A stretch of 64,000 bases of DNA, taken from the NCBI RefSeq assembly GCF_029784135.1, contig NC_073746.1:159267108-159331107 (forward strand), given 5' to 3'. Position 1 is the first letter of the stretch. Each line of letters begins with the position of its first letter. A program made the position numbers and the translations under genes. This document shows, piece after piece, positions 1 to 12,673 of the stretch. Under the pieces are notes generated by a model. The model did no database searches. It was not told where the DNA came from and was given only the letters and a program-made list of their open reading frames with translations. This DNA comes from Toxorhynchites rutilus septentrionalis (taxonomy: Eukaryota; Arthropoda; Insecta; Diptera; Culicidae).

Positions 1-143
1 CGATTAGTTTTATGGATCGTTAAAATACTTAAAATATTTTTTCATCCCATTTGTTTATTTTTCTGTAACAACACAAAGATGGTCAATTGAATCCAAAATA
101 TTCACTAGAAATAATTTATACGGCAGAACAACGTTTGCCGAGT

Positions 144-420
144 CAATTCTTCTTCTTCTTCAATGGCACTAACGTTCCTAGAGGAACTTCGCCGTCTCAA
201 CGTAGTATTACTTGCGTCATTTTTATTAGTACTTAGTTGAGATTTCTATGCCAAATAACACGCCTTGAATGCATTCTGAGTGGCAAGCTCTAGAATACGC
301 GTGATCACAGTGCAAGTCGGAGGAAATTTCTTTGACGAAAAATTCCCCCGACCAGAACGAGAATCGAACCCGAACCCCCGGCATGTTAGTTATGACGCTA
401 ACCACTCGGCCACGGGAGCA
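144..420 (-). mobile_element. tRNA-derived SINE, apparently full length
   Basis: Reading the minus strand from 420, the first ~75 bases resemble a tRNA: an A-box-like TGGCCGAGTGG, then a B-box-like GGGTTCGATTC near 361-371. A tRNA-unrelated body follows, ending in a GAA-repeat tail at about 145-162. This layout (pol III promoter, body, simple repeat tail) is that of tRNA-related SINEs such as those of mosquitoes. A diverged relative lies at 23071-23276 on the plus strand and shares the body and the GAA tail. No target duplication was obvious. Confidence 0.75.
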
Positions 421-525
421 CTTCAACTAGTAATAATATATAAAATAAATGTAAATGTGTCGACACAATCTTTGTTAGTAGATCAATCTTGTATACTTTC
501 CATAAATATTATACGCAAATACCTA

Positions 526-1715
526 ATGGGTGTTAAATAAAAAATGAGAATTTTTTCAATACCTTTCAGTAACTCAAATAAAGAGCGTAAAATTTTCTTT
601 CTCCAAGAAAATTGCTCTTTGGGCTCCCTAGAAACAGTAGGCGTGTTTGGTTTTGCTAGTTTGAATTTAGTCAAAGCAAAGATGGCTTCGAAACAGCACA
701 TACTTCGCGAACGCATTGTACGGTTCGACGAAACGCATTTCCAGCAAGGAAAAAGTTCACGGTGGTACATTTTAAGGAAGAAAATGTACCTGTCAGTACG
801 GTATATCGTATCCTGGGTTCCCTGAACGTAGAGCGGATGGTCGGAAGTGGTCGTCCGGTGACGATAATGACGAAGCAGAGGAAGACATCGTTAAAGAAGC
901 TGTTTGACAACAAGGACGCAACCAGCCTGCGTGACGCCGGTCGGAAATATGGCTGCTCCCACGTATTGATCCATCGGACCCTCAAGATGGAAGGAATCTA
1001 TAGGAAAGCTATTTTCCGCTGTCCAAAACGCATATTCCAGGAAATGATAATTAATTACTCCAGCGACAAGTTATCCACACGGCCTGAAGTGAAATACAAG
1101 TTCAAGCACAAGTTTGAAAAAAAGGTTATGTTGTACATCGCCATTTCCGACCGGGGCATTTCGAAGCCTTGGTTTAAGCCGAGCGGTCTGGCAATCAACC
1201 AACAAATCTATCGAGAAGAGTGCCTTGATAAAATCCTGCTGCCGTTCCTGAACGAGCATCAAGCGGATGGGAAGTACGTCTTCTGGCCGGACAAGGCGTC
1301 TTCCCATTACGCCAAAAAGACGCTGGCGTATCTTGATGAGAAAAAGATACCGTTCGTGCCGAAAGATCGTAACCCAACAAACTTGCCCCAGTGCCGCCCA
1401 ATAGAGGATTTCTTTGGCTCACTCAGTGCCCTAGTGTATAAAAACAATTGAAGGGCCAAGGACACGAAGCAACTGACTACAAGAATCCGGAATTGTATCC
1501 GGAAAATGGACGTAAGTGCCGTACAACACTCTTGTGAGAGCATCGCGACAAAGTTACGTCGAACAGCAGACCACGGCCCTTACTCAAACATTCACTGACA
1601 TTGTTTTGAAGAAAATACATTATGTTATTAATAAAAAATACTGAAATCGATGAAAAAAAATTAAAAAAAAATTATGTGTGATTGAAAAAATTCTCATTTT
1701 TTATTTAACACCCGT
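526..1715 (+). mobile_element. Defective Tc1-type (DD37E) DNA transposon
   Basis: Terminal inverted repeats of about 33 bp (GGGTGTTAAATAAAAAATG at the left, its complement at 1692-1713) bracket a 1190-bp unit. TA dinucleotides flank both ends (524-525 and 1716-1717), as expected for the IS630-Tc1-mariner superfamily. It encodes a broken transposase on the plus strand, so any mobility would depend on transposase from another copy. Confidence 0.85.
682..1451 (+). pseudogene. DD37E transposase, frameshifted and lacking its first catalytic Asp
   Basis: This is a cut-and-paste transposase of the ITmD37E type. It starts MASKQHILRERIVRF at 682 and moves to another frame near 750-762, where VHFKEENVPVSTVYRIL continues the helix-turn-helix region. 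The C-terminal catalytic residues are present: Asp in VFWPDKAS and Glu in RPIEDFFG, with 37 residues between them, which defines the DD37E class. The central segment that should carry the first Asp (MDDETYV in the intact copy at 18653-19660) is missing: the reading passes from the N-terminal region to KFEKKVMLYIAISDRG. It also stops early at 1451. It lies inside matching terminal repeats. Non-functional; high confidence in family. Confidence 0.85.
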
Positions 1716-3338
1716 TATTCGAATAATCTAAACTTGAATAATGTGTCAACCGCATTAGTTCAAGATTAATTGCGTTTAGATTTCATGTCAATTTTTTCAG
1801 TTACATTTGTTTCCATCTAACCGGTAGCAACTAATCCCTCATTGGTAAACATGTCGTGCTAAAATCCAAACAAATAGTCTGCTTGTCGACATGCGCAGTC
1901 ACCTTTGGGTTGAATTAACCAGTGTGTGGCTATTGAGAGTGCTACCAGACAAGACTCCGCAGATCGAAACCTGAGTTTTTAAAATCTTGTTACATTCTTC
2001 ATGTCCCGGTCCAGTGATTTTGTCCAGAAACACGTTTCGCTATTTACTGAACAAATCTAGCCATCCAATCATAGCGGAACTTTTCTACCTTTTTCCCTTT
2101 TTTTCCTGTGGAGAGGCGTTATCGTATCGAATTTAGCAGAGATAAGATTCCGTTTTATCTTCGCGCTGAAATTTGCGATCGATAAATTTGGGACGATAAA
2201 ATCTTGGCGTTTGCGTATTTTCGATTGAAAGTAAAATAAATACCAGTGAAAATGGTCTGTGTCTGCTCTTCAATCTCATGTCACATTATTTTAATCACAT
2301 GAATGAAGACACACTATTTGGGTGAGTGTCCCAACCAAGATTTGGATTGAATCATTACACAGCATAAATTTTTCATTTATATGCTTCAGTCTATGTTCGT
2401 TTTTAATTGAAGGAATCATCTGAATTCGGGCGGATCTCATGAATAATTATTTCGCCCATTAGGAAATAGCTATTTGTAAATAAGACATTCACTGGAAAAT
2501 CCGCTCTAATTGCTTAAAAATAAAAACACACTCTGTGTTAGAACAGATGTACATTAATTTAATTCAATTGGGATTATCTTAAACACAACATCGAAATTGC
2601 GGCGAGCGTAGCGTGTCTTCCACGACACTCTGAAAACACACCTTAGCAGAATAGAATTATCATTTCCGTAGTTCTTCTGCTGCTGCTCCTTTGCACTGCT
2701 CAATTCCGTATGGATTTATTCGCATTTGTCCATTGAGCTACATAGCATCGGTGTATGTAGTTTGTTATGCTTGCTTCCACATCGGCATCGTCTTCAATTA
2801 GTTCGCGTTGAAAGGTACATGCCAGCAACCTGGCAAGGTCGAAATCGGAGAGAGGGATGGGATTGTTGGTCGGATTTTATGGAGTGCTATGGGTAGGAAA
2901 AGGTGGAGATTTAACATATTTATAAACCTTTCGTTTGTGGAAATGCCGAGAGATTTCTAGATATTTCCGTTGGTTTTTTTTGCAGTGAATAAATCACATC
3001 AACTCCGATTGGGACCATAGAATGTAAATTGGGGCTCGGTTAATGGCAACAACTCTATTATCGGAATCGTAGTCAAAATGGAGTATGGATAGAGGTGGGC
3101 GCTCCTAAACCGATCCCAGAAATTGTAAAGGTCATAAACTACATTAAAAAGACTCTTTCATTATTACTTTTACTGTATTTTTTTTCTTTATTGTTGTATC
3201 CTTGCTCCTGACCTTACCAAAGCTGGAACTTTTTACGGAACACGGCCCATCATCAATAGTGCTTTTTCTCAGTTTTTTGGGAGCAAACATTTATTTATTA
3301 GTGTTCGTCGTTCGTCGTTTGCAGTTCAACTTTACTTT
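1716..3338. other. No gene recognised
   Basis: About 1.6 kb of AT-rich sequence. I see no convincing coding frame, RNA gene or paired terminal repeats in it. Several short T and A runs occur. Confidence 0.5.
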
Positions 3339-3475
3339 TTCAGTTTGCCCTTCACAATGCCCCAGTATTCCCCAATCGGTCTCAATTCCGGAGTGTTGAC
3401 TGGATTCTGTTCCTTGGAAGTCACAGTGACGCCATTGTCGTTTTTCTTTAATTTTTGTCGATCTGGCCACAAGAT
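3339..3475 (-). pseudogene. Tc1-like transposase C-terminal scrap
   Basis: On the minus strand this encodes ILWPDRQK, then PVNTPELRPIGEYWG and IVKGKLKK. These match the end of DD37E transposases, where WPD carries the second Asp and RPIEKYWA the last acidic residue. Here the catalytic Glu is replaced by Gly (RPIGEYW) and the D-to-E spacing is shortened. It abuts the I-type LINE fragment at 3476 directly, making a short chimeric frame. Confidence 0.6.
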
Positions 3476-4606
3476 ATACCTCGTACGATCAAACATGGTG
3501 CTCGATATCGCGATAATCTTGGCAGAGATTGTTGCTGGCAAGATTGATGCGAAAGTGCTACTCTAACGAACAGAGATTGGACACGAGTCGGGAGAAGGTG
3601 CGAATAAGGTCCCGACTCAAGTCCAGACTTTTGAACCATGGTTTGAGACTAACCATAGGGATAATCGAATGGAGGTCACCGGCCCAATTCATCTTCGTTC
3701 CATTGCGTTGCCGGTTAGCGATGGTATTTTTTCGGACTAAAGAATAAAATTCATTGAAGGTGATTTGACGTTGATAAATTTCACCTTCATTCGCACTCAC
3801 CTTTGCTAATGAGTCAATCCTCTCATTACCCGGAATTGAGCAATGTGAATGGACCCTGACAAAGGTGATGACATAACAGCGTCTGGATAAAGCACTCAAA
3901 TTTTTTCGTATTCTCTCAAGGAAGTACGGCGAGTGCTTTTCCGGCTTCACTGAGCGGATAATTTCGACAGAGCTAAGACTATAGTAATAGTGTTCAGCAG
4001 GTCGTGAGGTGACGCTGTCCAGCCTCCCTGTGTATTGCTGCCAATTCAGCAATATACACTGAGCAAGGATTCTGAAGACTGTGGGAGGTGCTAAAAATTC
4101 ATTGAACACTCGAAATCCTGTGGACTCGTTTATAGAGGACCCATTGGTAAAGTACATATTATCACAATTGAAACGCCCATACTTTGCATCGAAGATCGTT
4201 GAAGCGATCCTCGATCGTTGATGATCTGAAATTCCATGGATATCTTGCTTCATGGACAGATCAAAATGCACATAGGAATTGATGTAGTCAGGAATGCAAA
4301 CACGGGTGGGAATATGCGAAGAAGGAACAACCTGCATGGAGATGAATTCAAGATATGAACTCATGGATCCGGAGCAATAATTTAGCTCGATCAGCTGCTT
4401 AAAATTTCCGATCACCAATGGGTTCATAACCTTACACCGGATGAGGAATCAAGAGATAATAAATTGAAGCGATCTTTCAGTGGGAATACGCCTGTCAAAA
4501 CCTCGAGACACATGGTGTGTGTTGAGGATATACATCCCAACGCAATAGGAGACAAGGATACTGAATTCGCTCGAGTTTAATGAGGTGTGTTTTGGCAGCT
4601 GATTGA
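3476..4606 (-). pseudogene. I-type LINE ORF2, 3' portion (RNase H and tail), decayed
   Basis: Complement of 38958-40107 of the full-length element at 30382-40610, at roughly 85-90% identity by eye. The frame 4427-3558 still reads the RNase H region (MYFTNGSSINEST, VRVHSHCSIPGNERIDSLAK), with substitutions such as DGS to NGS that would remove a catalytic Asp. The upper end stops at the LINE position where the copy at 7360-8770 begins, and both share GCTGATTGA at the break. The two pieces are therefore one copy split by a 2.75-kb insertion. Confidence 0.9.
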
Positions 4607-5009
4607 GCTTGAGCTTGAGCTTGGGTAGACTGTACACTTCGTAGTTGCTCTCCGTGATTGACCTGAACCAACCAAATTGCACTAAGAACACACAGAATGA
4701 CGCTTGGGACCAGCAAATCATTCTCGTTGTGAAATTTTCGGTGATTCGAACTTTAAATGGTCGATAACGACGCCGGCCACGTCCTTACAGTCACCAGGGG
4801 AAGGGAAGGAATGTTAGTATGACATTCGCCGCCCGAAGGCCAGAGGGTCGCTTCTATAGCGTGGTTCCCTAGCGTTTATCAAGGAATGGGTAGTTGTTAG
4901 TGGGAAAGGTTAATAATCAGGATTCACTGCGGTAAGTGATGTGATTGTAAGTAAACATCGACGCTCAATTATTCGATATATGGCTTAACTTAATGAGCGA
5001 CGTATCTAC

Positions 5010-5490
5010 TTCCTATGGGCTACCTCAGAAGGTAACTCTACTATAAAACGGACCGACCGAGGGTATACTTTATGACTTATCCATTTGCTACCTGATAAGG
5101 TAACTAGAAGAACATCGCTACAATAATATGTACTAATGATATAATTCTCGCACATGTCTCGCTAATTCGCAAATAATCGGAATATTTCAACAACAGTGAT
5201 GGAGACTATTAATGTGTTACCTGATAAGGTAGCCAGGAGAACACCTCTACAATAAAATGTACCGACGATATAATTCTCGCACATGACTCGCTAATTGGCA
5301 AATAATCCAAATATTTTTACACCGGAGGTGGGGAGTATACATGTGCTACCTGAGAAGGTAACTAGAAGAAAACCCCTGCAAGGAAAAACGGTCGTTCGCG
5401 TTTATTGCGTCGTGAACATTCTAATCCTCGAAATATTTCAACACAGTCGGCGTAGTGTATCCATGAACTGCCTGAGAAAGCGGTGGTGCG
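5010..5490. repeat. Tandem repeat, ~127-bp unit, about four copies
   Basis: The motif ACCTGATAAGGTAACTAG recurs near 5019 (partial), 5089, 5218, 5345 and 5468 (degenerate), at 124-129 bp spacing after a shorter first interval. The following TATAATTCTCGCACATG and CGCTAATTCGCAAATAAT are also repeated in each full unit. Units differ by about 10-20%. Confidence 0.8.
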
Positions 5491-6239
5491 TTTTTATACA
5501 CTACGACGAATTTTGAGGTTTACAAAATGGGTAAAGTGCGCTACATACACAACGCCTCGTCACCGTCAAAGTCAACGTAAAGGAGTGAAACATCAAATAT
5601 TGTTCCACGGTATGAAAAAACTTACCCTCCAGAAATTGGTAAAATTTGCATGAATCACCACGAGTTGTATCGACTACCTCAAACATGCAGCCCTGAATCA
5701 AACTTCCCAATTTTTGTTATCGAAAACTCACCATCACAATATAGAATCACTACGACACACACCTTTCGTCCAAACCTCCCTCACCACCACACAAAAACGC
5801 TCCACTTCACCATCCCAGATTCACCCATAATCGTAGGATAACTTAGCATCAGTTGGAAAAATATTAAAACCGGTTTCACAAACAAGTCAACAGCAAGGCA
5901 ATACTTGAAGAACAAGAAAATACACATACACGATTCCACCGAGCACTCATATTTATCTTGGAAGAAAATGGCTGATAACTGATTTTCGGAATCAATCACA
6001 CCCATACCCCGCCCCACGGTACAGATACGTTCCACGAAACTCGGCCGCAAAACAAAAAGCCGTACAAGCTATCAACCATTCCAAAACAAATTCATACAAA
6101 TTCAATTCAATCGAATAATTCAGAACGAAATCTAAGTGAAACCTTACTTTTTGCCAAACAACTGAAATATAGTTGAACAATAACAATAAAAATAAATCGA
6201 ATTTTTAACACTAAACAACCGATGTTTCCTGTATACCTA

Positions 6240-6615
6240 TTCCTACCCCAGCGGGTCAAATGACCCTTTATGAATAGTTAGTGAACAATAACTCGATTTA
6301 TATAGTTTTGTTGAGAAACCATATTTCTCCTGTATATTTCGACATTTTGAGGATAACAGTTATTAGAAAAATAATAAAATTACCATTTTTGACACGCACA
6401 ATAGCATTGTAGATTGGAATGGTTACTGTTAGCCCGCTTGGATAGTCAGCAATACAATTAATTTTAATCATTCACTATTCATTCACAAATACAACAAAAT
6501 ATATAAAGCACTAACAAAATTGTGTAAGGCAATGGTTTTGTATCACAACCCCACATACAAATCTTTCTGATATCATATGAATGTGTGCATGGGTCAAATG
6601 ACCCGTTGCGGTAGT
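6240..6615. repeat. Facing copies of a palindromic 14-mer, possible miniature element
   Basis: GCGGGTCAAATGACCC occurs at about 6250-6265, and GGGTCAAATGACCCG at about 6594-6608. Outside the palindrome the two ends are also weakly inverted (TACCCCAGC against the complement of GTTGCGGTAG), so this may be a ~380-bp miniature inverted-repeat element. It contains no coding frame. Confidence 0.45.
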
Positions 6616-7359
6616 TAGGGCAGATTACATATATTTCTCAGTAAAAAAATAACAAGAGAGGACTAAACACTGAAAAATACATTCGATTTTTGTGTTAAGA
6701 AAAGTAGTGGTAGGTTTAATGTTGAGTTTTCCAAATTTGAGAAACTAATATATTCCACTACTCTACAACCATAATCATAACAACCACCTTTTAGTTTACA
6801 CGATACATAACATAACACGTTCACATGCTATCTAAAAATTATTAAATCTGATAATAAAGAACGATCTCACCAAAGCCTCACCACCATGCCGATGTTTCAT
6901 GCGGTGATACATACACTACGTCATGTCATCGTCACTACGTCATCGCACTAGTTGTAGAAAAGCACGAACAAACACTTATACGATGGCAAGCGAGCCGTTC
7001 GTCGCAACTGTCGCAACTATACACGAGACAACGAGAAAAAAAGCACACACTTAAACCGAGCACACGACGATTGGAAGCGGAACGAAAACTATAACTATCA
7101 CCACTACAAACGAAACATAGGAATGGCTTCATCCAATATTTTACTTTGCCAATTAATGCCATTTGCGTAAGTTCAACATAAATCCATTGTACTTTATATC
7201 ACTAGAATAGAGCATAAATTTGTCACATTTTGAAAATAAGTAGAACACAGCACAGCACGCGTACATTTTGTCCTCTCCGCTAAATACTTGAACGAAACTA
7301 TGCAAACTATGCACAGAAATTACGTCCGCACCCGACGACTGCCCCCATTTTGTCCTGTG

Positions 7360-8770
7360 GCTGATTGAGAACAGAAACTGCCAGACTCCATCACTGAGAG
7401 AATAGTTTTTTGATACAACATTATAAGATCTTCGGGATGGGCTCCCCACCAAGTGCCGGTAATTGTATGGAGGAAGTTCAGACCCCAAGATACTTGAATG
7501 ACAAGGTGTGAGTGATCGGTTTACCCAAATGTTACTGATTTATTCTTCCTAGAAAAGACGACCATCTCTTTTTTCTCCGTGAAGAACTCAATCCCTAGAC
7601 CAATAGCCCAGATTGAAAAGTATCTTTTAAGGGTCCTTGCAGGTCGGATTCTCTTGATCCTACGACGAACGCCACTCCATTATCTGCAAGTTGTCTTAGG
7701 CTGCAATTTTGTGTAAGGCAATTGTCAATGTCACTTACATAGAAGTTGTACAAAGGGGAGCTTAAACATGAGTCCTAGAGGAGCTATAACTCGTACTTGT
7801 CGCCAATCATCCGGAACAATATTATGTTCTAGAAACCGATTGAATAAGTTCAACAAGCGATGCTTCGCCACATCAGGGAGGTTTTCCAACAAGTTGAACA
7901 TAATTCGATCCGATCCTGGATCAGGGTTAATTCATCCTGGAGCAAGGGATAATTCTACCATCGGAAACTCGGACTCAAGATATCACCTATCTGTCATCGT
8001 ACTGTTCCCCCCTGGCGGTTCCGTGAGAGTTGGAGTCTTCCAAGATAAACCGTGGCTCAGGAAGGAGTGAGCACATGTCAACAAGCTGCTCACGGCTAAC
8101 TTGAACTTTCTGAGGCCAATACAAGCTGACAATACAGAGGTCTTTGCCTTTGATATTTACATGACAAGCAACAGCTTCGATCCGTCCAACAGGTCAATTC
8201 TAAAAAATGAGTGACACTTATTGATCCCAGTAGCACCCCAGATGTCAACACGGTTGAAGTGTATAATATTAAAATCGTGGAAAGAGGGATCATCTCGCGA
8301 AGAAAGCCAAGTTTCAGACAGAGCAAAAACATCACAATTGAAGTTATGAATTAAAATTTTGAAAGTATTTAATTTAGGGTTGAGACTACGACAATTTCAC
8401 TGTGAAACAGTTATATCTCCGACCTCTCTATTTAAATTAAACATCTGGTGTCATTGATGTCATTGCATCATTGCAAGAAGAGGCCATGTTTGCATCAATT
8501 GTTGCAAAAATAAGGACAGTTGGGGTTTTTGATGTCCCCTCGAGTGCTGGGTCGTTCGAAGGCGAACTTTTCCCACGGAAGCCAGGAGGAACCTGATTTT
8601 GCTTATCCGCTGCACTCGTTATTTTATTTTGCGCTTCGAGCATTCCTTTGGAGAGCGCTTCTGTTTCTCCTAGCGATTCTTGTAAGTTTCACAAGATGAG
8701 AGCACGTGTGGAGTTCCTTCGAAATATGGGCACTTATGCTCAGTCGCACTGCTAGATTTGCTCACTGTAA
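7360..8770 (-). pseudogene. I-type LINE, 5' and middle portion, decayed and internally deleted
   Basis: The minus strand matches blocks of the full-length element in order. 7360-8070 corresponds to the reverse transcriptase region of ORF2 (the counterpart of the LADDG motif is near 7680). After a deletion, 8000-8430 matches the endonuclease region and 8437-8770 matches ORF1 with another deletion. Frameshifts and stops are numerous. This is the 5' half of the copy whose 3' half is at 3476-4606. Confidence 0.9.
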
Positions 8771-8916
8771 CTGAGAAAGGGAAAAAATATCAATTTGGCT
8801 AACCGTGAGGGAATCCGAGAACAATGCGACTGGCTCCTTCAAGCAAGCAGGGAATGAGGACGAGCCTTGTCGGGTTGCAGGATTATTGGCTTTTACTATA
8901 AAGTTCCTAGTACTGC

Positions 8917-9715
8917 CAAAACTCGTCATTATAATATCAGATTATTTTCAGACACAATTCTCGTTCAAGATTTTTCAACCACTTGCAAATAACATGTTTC
9001 TCCGTTACATGGAATAAATGTTTGATATGATAGAATAAAGACAGCCCTGAATCGGAGAATTCCTTTCTCGAGTTTAGCTCTCATCAACACATCCATTTTT
9101 TATTTATATAGATAGAAGAAGTTTCTATCTACCATAGCAACGTTTCGTGCCCCCTAGAACCATTACATGTCAAATTCGGCTCCATTTGCTTGATTAATTC
9201 TCGAGTAATGAAGAAATTTGTGTTTCGTATGTATTGCAGCCCACCCTTAGAGAGGGGGTGGATTGTCTAACCACTATAGAAACGTTTATTGTACCCTAAA
9301 ACCTTCATAAGCCTAATTTGGTTTGCTTGATTAATTCTTGAGTAATGCAGAAATTTGTGTTTCATTTGTATGGCAAACAACACCCCACACCCCAAAGAGA
9401 AGGGGAGGAATATCTAACCACCATAGAATCATTTATTGCACCCTAAAACCTCCACATGCCAAATTTTATTTCGTTTGCTTGAATAATTCTCGAGTAATGC
9501 AGAAATTTGTGTTTCAATTCTATGGCAACCCCACCCTTAGAGAGGAGGGAGGAGTCTCGAACTATCGTAAGAACCTTCCCCGACCCCAAAAACCCCTACA
9601 TACCATTTTTCATGTCGATCGGTTCAGTAGTTTCCGAGTCCATAAGAATCGGACAGCCAGAAAGACAGAAAGACAAACAGACATCACTCCATTTATATAT
9701 ATATATATATAGATC
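8917..9715 (+). repeat. Interspersed repeat with ~140-bp internal units; holds the empty LINE target site
   Basis: 8917-9075 is closely related to 30303-30381 plus 40611-40660, the two flanks of the full-length LINE, and is continuous through TTCAACCACTTGCAAATAAC (8976-8995). After it, GCAGAAATTTGTGTTTC recurs near 9213, 9347 and 9497, each preceded by a GATTAATTCTCGAGTAAT-like phrase. The block ends in AGACAG/AGACAA runs and an (AT)n tract near 9690-9710. The same units appear at 40730-41290. No coding capacity seen. Confidence 0.75.
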
Positions 9716-12128
9716 AACTGATAAACAACAAAAAATATACGAGAATTAGTTAACTGTAGACATTACACGAACGATATTGTTCGTTAATATTAACATCAGA
9801 GATGTTCAAACTGGTCCCAGGGGTCTACATAAATGAAAACTGATTATGGTGGTTGACCAGGTCTAAAAATCGACCCCTATTAATTAACATAAGTTCTTAT
9901 TTCAAGATACTGTATAAGTAGTGTAACGTGAACCAACTTGTTGTAAGAATGACTAATATTTAGTAGGAAGTATTATTGCTGTAATTTATATAAATAATTG
10001 TTAATCACAGTTGATATTTTCTGAATTTTATGTCTATTTATTGGTGAGTTTGAATCACTTAACCAACCGCAAAGTTTTTGAATTGTATTTTGTATGAATA
10101 ACATAAAGATATTTTTTTTAATGAAATATGGCTATAGGGGTCGATGGTATCACTTCATTCTGAGAAAGGGGTTTCTTACTCAACATAGTTTGTGTGCTAG
10201 ACGAACAAGAGGGTCAACTTATTTAGGTTCAGGAATATTTTAAGAACAATTTTTTCTATCGATTCTACCTTTTTTGAAGATAGCGGGTGCATGAAACAGG
10301 CAAAGAAACTTTGCGGTCAGTCACAATCAACTTTCAAATGCAGGTCTCCACGAATATGAACATTCTGCGCACCGTAAAGTTCTCATGTCAAGATATAGTA
10401 CCAGATGGGTGCGTGCCGCCGCTCTTTTCTCGGTACAGCAATTCACGATGGTACTCAGAGGATAAAATTATACGCAGCATGAGAGCGTGTAGTTATGCTT
10501 GTTGTATCTGCCCACTATTTTTGCTTTGTTCAAGTTGCCGCCTCGTAGTCGCTTCGGGGGTAGGAGTGTATTACCGGTACATGATGCACTGCTTGTGGGA
10601 ACTCTTTATGTAAGTGAATATGGTGTATCGCCTGTTCGTGATGGCGTAATAATATTATTGAACTTTACTCCCGCAAATTATTCATGCGGTGTTTTGTATT
10701 TCATGCACAGACAATTGATCATCATGATTACACGAATTCAATTCTTCAAAATATAATATCTTCGGTCAAGGTATTTAATATTTTAATTTACCAGGAGTGA
10801 AAATAAAAAAAAATTAATGAAGCCCCATACGTGTCATCCATGTGACATTTGTTTGGTCAGGACATCCGACTAGCCTTTCCTCGCTGTGAAACGATTCATA
10901 TGGAGAGAACAAATTTCCATCCAAAACAGTCAATAAATCAGATTATTGTATATTTATATATAAGATTATAGAGCACAGCGGCAACCCCTGTGGATCATGT
11001 TTCTCCCAAGAACCGCTCAATAGAATATTCAAATTAGGACGATAGCCGATTAGAAACCGAAGCAAACGAAATAACCGCAATTAATTGGGCCGATAGCTGT
11101 GAAACCAAATCGGGTTTCATTGGAACCGAATAGACATATCTTTCCAAATAAAAATAAATAATACTAATATGTGCAACATTATAATTTAATTCGTGAAAGA
11201 CGTTCTCCAGCGGTTTTGTGTGAGATGGCAGATAAGATCACCCATCTCATTAGCGATGGAATAAATGAACGACTTGGGAAGCTCTAATCTTCAAAGTAAT
11301 CGTATGATAAGATGAAGCCATAACCATTGCCGGAAAGATTTGTTTGAAATTATATTATTAGGACAATTTCTCATCGATACTCATGTTATACCGAATATAT
11401 TCCTCCTATTTTGGGTTTCAACGATTGTTCGTTCAATAACATTGCAAAATTTTACATGATCACCTCAATCTTAAGTGCTCTACAGTTCATTCGTAATGAG
11501 GTGCGACAGGTCAATCTCCACTGGCAACGGAAATGTTGAATTATTCTCAAATTGTTTCTCAAACTTCTCCACGAGAGAATTGCTTCCTATGGAAGTCGAG
11601 AACAATTGTTACTTCGCTTCCGAAAGTATTTGTTTCATCATAAACTCTTAGCAAACACGATTTAACATCGGTCAACAAATCGAAATAGACTACTTCAAGT
11701 CCAAGTACCCCTCCTACTGCTCTGATATTTATGTTTATTTGCTTGCCCACAATTGCTATGCTATCATTTGTGTGAAGTGGACGGCTCCACTGCTGTCATC
11801 GAGTGAAGTGGATGGGTCTTGAAGTGGTAGCCGTGGCGTGTGTTCCCGTGATGTGACGATCAACGACAAGGGGTGGGATAAACTGCGTGTTTGTCTAGTT
11901 GTCTGAATGATCGTACGCGCACTTCGTGCAAGTTGAAAGGAACAGATGGATCATTAGAGTCTCAGCAGTAAGATTTGTATGCTTGCGAAGTCAGCTTTTA
12001 TTTATCTTATTTTTACTCGGATGCCTTCGAGGGATATTGAGTTCAGCGTGGATGCACTGCTTCACATTCTGGGATAAACTTGATTTCTTTTCAAATTCGT
12101 CTATTTTTACAGGCTCAGTTGAATACGT
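9716..12128. other. No gene recognised
   Basis: Mostly AT-rich sequence. A 63-codon minus-strand frame at 11559-11750 (MGKQININIRAVGGVLG at its start) and a plus-strand frame at 11926-12132 are open, but nothing supports them as genes. CAGCAGTAAGATTTG near 11967 could be read as a splice donor, without further support. Confidence 0.45.
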
Positions 12129-12132
12129 TTAA

Positions 12133-12410
12133 CACGTTGAGGCTCGTGTTGGTCCCTATGGACTGACGTTGAGCTTTTCGTTAGAAAAACATTGAACACT
12201 GGGACAGACAGTTACAAAATAAGAAAATATAAAAAAATTGCTTGTTTCGGATGTTTTAGGATATGTTACTACTTTCTAATCGAATTTCAGACAATTTTAT
12301 TTTTATACAATAAATATTTCCGGAAGCGGGAACCAACACTGACATTGTGCAAATGCTCTTGATGCGGAGTGAATGGAAAGCTTAGTAAGATCAATTCGGG
12401 GCGAAACGTG
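12133..12410. mobile_element. Putative TTAA-flanked miniature element
   Basis: TTAACACGTT at 12129-12138 faces its near-complement AACGTGTTAA at 12405-12414. TTAA duplication is typical of piggyBac-type elements. The inverted match is short (about 8-10 bp), so this is tentative. The 278-bp interior has no coding frame. Confidence 0.45.
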
Positions 12411-12673
12411 TTAAAATAGCCAAACTCCTCATTATATTTTTACTTGTATATATGAACATCCGAAACTGATTACTCGTGCTCGAAGGGTGATATGTTTTCT
12501 CCAGGAAAAGTATAGGATATAAGGAGATTGTAATAATGTTGAAGATCACACTCAATTCTCATGTCTGATTTTTTTCATTTCAAATTATTCTATTGACAAG
12601 AAGTGAACCAATTACTCGCAATGAAGGGTATACGGACATGAGGATAATCAAACACGAAAATCGATAGCTTTAA

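Larger units (their letters stand above)
4607..7359. mobile_element. 2.75-kb insertion of unknown class inside a LINE copy
   Basis: The sequence interrupts an I-type LINE copy and is bounded by the 9-bp direct repeat GCTGATTGA (4598-4606 and 7360-7368), which occurs once in the unbroken LINE. I found no terminal inverted repeats. The lower end shows three copies of GAGCTT, which would read as a simple-repeat tail on the minus strand, so a retroposed origin is possible. The insert contains a tandem array (5010-5490) and a facing pair of GGGTCAAATGACCC palindromes. No reverse transcriptase or transposase frame is visible. A minus-strand frame near 4700-4610 has a hydrophobic stretch (VPSVILCVLSAIWLV) but no ATG. 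Confidence 0.6.

Noticed and set aside
361..420. Functional tRNA gene on the minus strand
   Set aside because: A- and B-box-like motifs are present, but the acceptor stem does not close and a SINE body with a GAA tail follows.
4495..4716. Secreted peptide on the minus strand with a hydrophobic start
   Set aside because: The hydrophobic frame has no ATG, and it runs from the unknown insert directly into the LINE relic.
11226..11288. Twenty-codon peptide MADKITHLISDGINERLGKL
   Set aside because: It has a plausible ATG context, but it is too short and without splice, conservation or repeat support to call.
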